Of a DNA stretch of 64,000 nt, positions 60,979-64,000 are shown piece by piece. How positions within the stretch are numbered: the stretch's first letter is position 1; every line of letters starts with the position of its first letter. The stretch is taken from assembly GCF_014138045.1 (NCBI RefSeq), contig NZ_JACGXA010000001.1, positions 2,341,001 through 2,405,000 of the forward strand, in the 5' to 3' direction. Made by a program: the position numbers and the translations under genes. The notes under the pieces were generated by a model that had not been told where the DNA came from, searched no databases, and worked only from the letters and a program-made list of their open reading frames with translations. Source of the stretch: Nocardioides ginsengisegetis (GTDB lineage Bacteria > Actinomycetota > Actinomycetes > Propionibacteriales > Nocardioidaceae).

Positions 60979-61953
60979 TCACCCCAGGTGTGGAGCGATG
61001 TCGGCCGCCGCCTCGGGGCCGTAGGACTCCTCGAGCCGCCCGAGGAACTGCTCGGCGGTGAAGGTGTACTCCTGCGTGCCGACCGTCTCCACGACGTACG
61101 CCGCGAGCACGCAGCCGACCTGCGCGGACCGCTCGAGCCCGACGCCCCAGGTCATCGCGCCGAGGAAGCCGGCCCGGAAGGCGTCGCCGACACCGGTCGG
61201 CTCGAGGGCGGTGACGTTCTTGGCGGCGGGCAGCTCGATCGGGTCCTCGCCGGTGCGCAGGATCTTGACGCCGTCGGCGCCGAGGGTGGTGACCTGGGTG
61301 CCGACGCGGGCCAGCACCTCCTCGCCGGACCAGCCGGTCTTCTTCTCGATCATGTGCGACTCGTACTCGTTGGAGAACAGGATCGTCGCGCCGTCGATGA
61401 GCTTGCGGATCAGGTCACCCTCGCCGAAGGCCAGCTGCTGGCTCGGGTCGGCGATGAACGGGTAGCCGCGCTGGCGGCACTCCTCGGTGTGGCGGAGCAT
61501 GCCGTCGGGGTCGTCCGCGCCGATCAGGACGTACTCGGGGGCGCCGACGCGGGCCACGATGGGGGCCAGCTCGATCAGCCTGGCCTCGCTCATCGCGCCG
61601 GGGTAGAACGAGGCGAACTGCGCCATCGTCGAGTCGCTGGTGCAGACGAAGCGGGCCGTGTGCTTGGTGTCGGAGATGTGCACCGACTCGCAGTCGACGC
61701 CGTGGCGCTCCAGCCAGGAGCGGTAGTCGGCGAAGTCCTCGCCGGCCGCGCCGACGAGCACCGGGCGCAGGCCCAGGCGGCCCAGGCCGAAGCACATGTT
61801 GGGGGCGACGCCCCCGCGCCGGATCTCGAGGTCCTCGACGAGGAAGGAGACCGACAGCTTGTCCAGCTGCTCGACCACCAGGGAGTCGGCGAACTTGCCC
61901 CCGAAGGTCATGAGGTGGTCGGTGGCGATGGAGCCGGCGATCAGCAGCGACAT
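60979..61953 (-). CDS. PfkB-family carbohydrate/adenosine kinase
   Basis: A 324-residue ribokinase-fold kinase. The N-terminal SLLIAGSIATDHLMTFGGKF and RGGVAPNMCFGLGRLG bind the sugar, and the C-terminal catalytic motif is EPTGVGDAFRAGFLGAM, with Asp as base. The related mycobacterial protein at the same chromosomal position (Rv2202c) is an adenosine kinase, so adenosine is the best guess. The ATG at 61953 is 6 nt after a TAGGGT element and is probably leaderless. Confidence 0.88.
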   Translation of the reverse strand: MSLLIAGSIATDHLMTFGGKFADSLVVEQLDKLSVSFLVEDLEIRRGGVAPNMCFGLGRLGLRPVLVGAAGEDFADYRSWLERHGVDCESVHISDTKHTARFVCTSDSTMAQFASFYPGAMSEARLIELAPIVARVGAPEYVLIGADDPDGMLRHTEECRQRGYPFIADPSQQLAFGEGDLIRKLIDGATILFSNEYESHMIEKKTGWSGEEVLARVGTQVTTLGADGVKILRTGEDPIELPAAKNVTALEPTGVGDAFRAGFLGAMTWGVGLERSAQVGCVLAAYVVETVGTQEYTFTAEQFLGRLEESYGPEAAADIAPHLG

Positions 61954-61959
61954 GCTGCG

Positions 61960-61965
61960 ACCCTA
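61960..61965 (-). promoter_or_regulatory. -10 element TAGGGT for the PfkB kinase gene
   Basis: On the minus strand TAGGGT ends 6 nt before the ATG at 61953. Confidence 0.55.
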
Positions 61966-62000
61966 CCGACGCCCCGGCGACGGCACGAATTCCTACTGAC

Positions 62001-62020
62001 GGGTACGACTAGGAGTACCC
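62001..62020. promoter_or_regulatory. candidate operator GGGTAC-N8-GTACCC
   Basis: A perfect inverted repeat (62001-62006 and 62015-62020) lies in the 92-bp divergent region between the PfkB kinase and the small-protein gene, 13 bp upstream of the latter's -10 element. It could serve either promoter. Confidence 0.45.
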
Positions 62021-62032
62021 ATCGGTAGCCAA

Positions 62033-62038
62033 TAACGT
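62033..62038 (+). promoter_or_regulatory. -10 element TAACGT, leaderless start
   Basis: TAACGT ends 7 nt before the ATG at 62046. No ribosome site is present. Confidence 0.6.
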
Positions 62039-62045
62039 CGCTGAC

Positions 62046-62288
62046 ATGACTGCAGCGAAGCCCACGACGCGCCTCCCCTACGACGACGCGAGCACCGTGC
62101 AGGAGATGTCCGCCGACTGCCGTGCGCTCGGTGAGAACCCCCGGTTCCGCAAGGCTGCGAAGGCCGCCGTCGAGCCGGCCCCCTCGATCCACTTCGAGGA
62201 CTACCCGCGCGAGATCGCCAAGCGCGACATCCAGATCAGCGACGCCGCGGCGCGGATCGCCAACGCGCTCCAGCTGCACCTGGACTGA
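62046..62288 (+). CDS. small conserved hypothetical protein
   Basis: An 80-residue soluble protein with no membrane segment or cysteine pair. The segment FRKAAKAAVEPAPSIHFEDYPREIAKRDIQISDAAARIANAL looks conserved and helical. I do not recognise a function. Support for its being real is the leaderless promoter at the ATG, a candidate operator upstream and a strong terminator 15 bp after the stop, making it a complete monocistronic unit. Confidence 0.72.
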   Translation: MTAAKPTTRLPYDDASTVQEMSADCRALGENPRFRKAAKAAVEPAPSIHFEDYPREIAKRDIQISDAAARIANALQLHLD

Positions 62289-62303
62289 TCTGCCCCAGAC
62301 ATG

Positions 62304-62340
62304 CGAAGAAGCCCCCGGCCATCGGCCGGGGGCTTCTTCG
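62304..62340. terminator. terminator between the small-protein gene and the ErpA-like gene
   Basis: A 17-bp perfect stem, cgaagaagcccccggcc (62304-62320) with its complement (62324-62340), has an atc loop and TTGTCT after it. It lies between two convergent genes and can serve both. Confidence 0.92.
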
Positions 62341-62350
62341 TTGTCTCAGC

Positions 62351-62713
62351 TCAGTGGAACGAGTCGCCGCAGGCGCAGGAACCCGTCGCGTTGGGGTTGT
62401 CGATCGTGAAGCCCTGCTTCTCGATCGAGTCGACGAAGTCGATCATCGCGCCGTTGAGGTAGGGGACGCTCATCCGGTCGACGACGACGGACACGCCGTC
62501 GAAGTCGGTGACGACGTCACCGTCGAGGGTGCGCTCGTCGAAGAAGAGCTGGTAGCGGAGGCCCGAGCAGCCACCCGGCTGGACGGAGATCCGCAGCGCG
62601 AGGTCGTCACGGCCCTCCTGCTCGAGGAGGCTCTTCACCTTGCCGGCCGCGACGTCGCTCAGGTTGATCTGGTCCGTGCGGCGCTCAGTGGTGGTCTCGA
62701 CCTGCTCGGTCAT
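62351..62713 (-). CDS. erpA: iron-sulfur cluster insertion protein (ErpA/IscA family)
   Basis: A 120-residue A-type carrier that delivers Fe-S clusters. It has the three conserved cysteines, Cys49 in VQPGGCSGLRYQLFFD and Cys113/Cys115 in GSCACGDSFH. The ATG at 62713 is chosen because GGGAG lies 7 nt upstream; the ATG at 62719 is only one base after it. The position next to glycerate kinase matches the Rv2204c region of the conserved order. Likely clients include the Rieske protein encoded nearby, which is inference. Confidence 0.93.
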   Translation of the reverse strand: MTEQVETTTERRTDQINLSDVAAGKVKSLLEQEGRDDLALRISVQPGGCSGLRYQLFFDERTLDGDVVTDFDGVSVVVDRMSVPYLNGAMIDFVDSIEKQGFTIDNPNATGSCACGDSFH

Positions 62714-62796
62714 GTGCATGCTCCCGTGGGTCGGTGGAGGTCTGGTACTGGGTCAATGGTCGCACATCCGCGGTTATTCCCACCCTCCCGACCGCA

Positions 62797-63882
62797 TCAC
62801 CGTGACCAGGTCCGCGCCACCCGGGCGGCGACGTCGGCCAGCGCGCCAGCCGGGTCGGCGAAGGCGCGCTCCTCCCCCACCAGGTCGACCAGGGAGTACG
62901 CCGACTCCACGCCGAGCGCCCGCATCTCACGGGAGCCCACCAGCACCTGGCCCGCGACGGCCACGCACGGCCGGAGCGCCTGCGCTGCCACCTCGGCCAC
63001 GCCGTAGGGCACCTTCCCGCTGCGGCTGGAGAAGTCGAAGGCTCCCTCGCCGGTGACGACCAGGTCGGCCTGCCGGGCGCGCTCGGCGAGCCGGACCGCT
63101 CCCGCCACCAGCCCGATGCCGGGCTCGCGGGTCGCACCGAGCGCCAGCAGGGCGAAGCCGAGGCCGCCGGCGGCCCCCGCCCCCTTCTCGAGCGAGGTAC
63201 GTCGATCGACGGCGGCGGCGAGCTGCTCCAGCCAGCCGTCGACGACGGGCAGCCGGTCCTCGGGGATGTTCTTCTGCGGGCCGAAGGTCTTGGTGGCCCC
63301 GAAGAGCCCGGTGAGCGGACTGTCGACGTCGGAGGCGGCGACCAGCTCGACGTCACCGAGCCGCGCCCGGGCCGTCCCCACGTCGATGCGGGTGATCCCG
63401 TCCAGGCCGGCGGCCCCCGCGTCGAGCCTGCGGTCGGCGGTCGCGCCGAGGGCGGAGAGCAGTCCTGCTCCGCCGTCGTTGGTGCCGCTGCCGCCGAGCC
63501 CGACCACTACCCGGCGCGCGCCGGTGCCGACCGCCGCCAGCACCAGCTCGCCGACCCCGAAGGTCGAGGCGGACTCGGTGCCCTCGCCGCCGGTCAGGTG
63601 GATGCCGCAGGCCTGGGCGCTCTCGACGTAGGCCGTCCCGTCGACCAGCAGCACGGTCGCGGGGATGGTCGTGCCGAACGGACCCGAGGCGGTGACCGCG
63701 AGGAGCTGGCCTCCGAGGGCGGCGTGCAGCACGGCCACGAAGCCGGGACCGCCGTCGGACATCGGGGCGAGGTCGAGCTCGTCGTCAGGCGCGTGGCGTC
63801 GCCACCCCGTGGCGATCGCGCCGGCTGCCTCGACCGCCGAGAGCGTGCCGGCGAACTTGTCGGGGGCGACCAGAATGCGCAT
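62797..63882 (-). CDS. glycerate kinase (GarK/GlxK family)
   Basis: A 361-residue kinase that phosphorylates D-glycerate. It has MRILVAPDKFAGTLSAVEAA at the N-terminus, the conserved PMSDGGPGFV, GLGGSGTNDGGAGLLSALG and the C-terminal VTGEGAFDFSSRSGKVPYGVA. Family members make 2-phosphoglycerate; which product is formed here cannot be read directly. The start is set at ATG 63882 to match the family; an ATG at 63891 adds three residues. It lies next to erpA as in mycobacteria (Rv2205c). Confidence 0.92.
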   Translation of the reverse strand: MRILVAPDKFAGTLSAVEAAGAIATGWRRHAPDDELDLAPMSDGGPGFVAVLHAALGGQLLAVTASGPFGTTIPATVLLVDGTAYVESAQACGIHLTGGEGTESASTFGVGELVLAAVGTGARRVVVGLGGSGTNDGGAGLLSALGATADRRLDAGAAGLDGITRIDVGTARARLGDVELVAASDVDSPLTGLFGATKTFGPQKNIPEDRLPVVDGWLEQLAAAVDRRTSLEKGAGAAGGLGFALLALGATREPGIGLVAGAVRLAERARQADLVVTGEGAFDFSSRSGKVPYGVAEVAAQALRPCVAVAGQVLVGSREMRALGVESAYSLVDLVGEERAFADPAGALADVAARVARTWSR

Positions 63883-63904
63883 GCGCGGCATTGTTGCCGA
63901 CGCC

Positions 63905-63910
63905 TAGGTT
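63905..63910 (+). promoter_or_regulatory. -10 element TAGGTT, leaderless start
   Basis: TAGGTT ends 6 nt before the GTG at 63917, repeating the leaderless pattern. Confidence 0.55.
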
Positions 63911-63916
63911 GAGCGG

Positions 63917-64000
63917 GTGAGCGACCAGCACCCCGAGGCGACGATCCGGCCGATGCGACCCGACGACGTCGAGACCGCCGAACGGCTGAGCGCCGAGGCG
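63917..64000 (+). CDS. GNAT-like N-acetyltransferase, N-terminal fragment (cut by window edge)
   Basis: The frame from GTG 63917 is open to the window end and reads MSDQHPEATIRPMRPDD and then VETAERLSAEA. The ATIRPMRPDDVE segment is the typical first strand of GNAT acetyltransferases. Only 28 codons are visible, so the assignment is tentative. Confidence 0.6.
   Translation, partial: MSDQHPEATIRPMRPDDVETAERLSAEA

Overview
The window is high-GC DNA (roughly 70% by eye) with short gaps, frequent GTG starts and many ATGA/GTGA stop-start overlaps, which points to an actinobacterium. Gene content fits a Nocardioides-like member of the Propionibacteriales, but this is inferred from gene content and not from a marker gene. 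The backbone follows an old actinobacterial gene order that I recall from the Mycobacterium tuberculosis Rv2182c-Rv2205c stretch: acyltransferase, ArsA-like ATPase and SRPBCC protein, long-chain acyl-CoA ligase, NlpC/P60 hydrolase, DEDDh/GIY-YIG nuclease, trpD, ctaE-qcrCAB, ctaC/D/F, adenosine-kinase-like PfkB protein, ErpA-like protein and glycerate kinase.

Layout. 1-1352: 3' part of a TnpB-related gene running off the left edge. 1403-6156: phosphofructokinase, MFS exporter, DUF1028 protein and glycerol kinase. 6157-6698: gene-free block of long inverted repeats. 6699-11529: six-gene minus-strand operon (acyltransferase, sensor kinase, flavin reductase, response regulator, arylamine N-acetyltransferase, coiled-coil protein). 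11636-14128: hydrolase, small membrane protein and LOR/SDH protein. 14113-18070: minus operon (SRPBCC, ArsA-like, CxxC protein, two ROK kinases). 18214-20004: acyl-CoA ligase. 20219-29247: Tad/Flp pilus locus with a VWA-TadB fusion, a translationally coupled two-component system and the Flp pilin. 29250-33252: two membrane or exported metallopeptidases, an NlpC/P60 hydrolase behind a ydaO/yuaA-type (c-di-AMP) riboswitch, and a small CxxC protein. 33286-37854: first surface-glycan module. 37965-41679: NYN protein, zinc ribbon, DEDDh/GIY-YIG nuclease and Lrp-type domain. 41631-47117: second surface-glycan module of visibly lower GC, inserted into the conserved order. 47128-54634: YgjV-like protein, trpD, receiver protein, ctaG, ctaE and qcrCAB. 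54685-55072: gene-free region with 31-bp-period repeats. 55073-59508: L,D-transpeptidase and ctaF-D-C. 59602-64000: cysteine desulfurase, TusA-like protein, PfkB kinase, small protein, ErpA-like protein, glycerate kinase and the start of a GNAT gene.

How the genes work together. The ctaC/D/E/F, ctaG and qcrCAB genes encode the actinobacterial bc1-aa3 supercomplex branch. The cell envelope is served by the acyltransferase, L,D-transpeptidase, NlpC/P60 hydrolase, Tad pilus and two glycan modules built from the same kinds of parts. Central carbon genes are the phosphofructokinase, glycerol kinase, two ROK kinases and glycerate kinase.

A regulatory pattern cuts across the window. More than a dozen genes have a TANNNT-like -10 element 6-7 nt before the chosen start codon, which predicts leaderless mRNAs. 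In two cases the preceding gene's stop codon is part of that -10. No rRNA, tRNA or CRISPR array was found.
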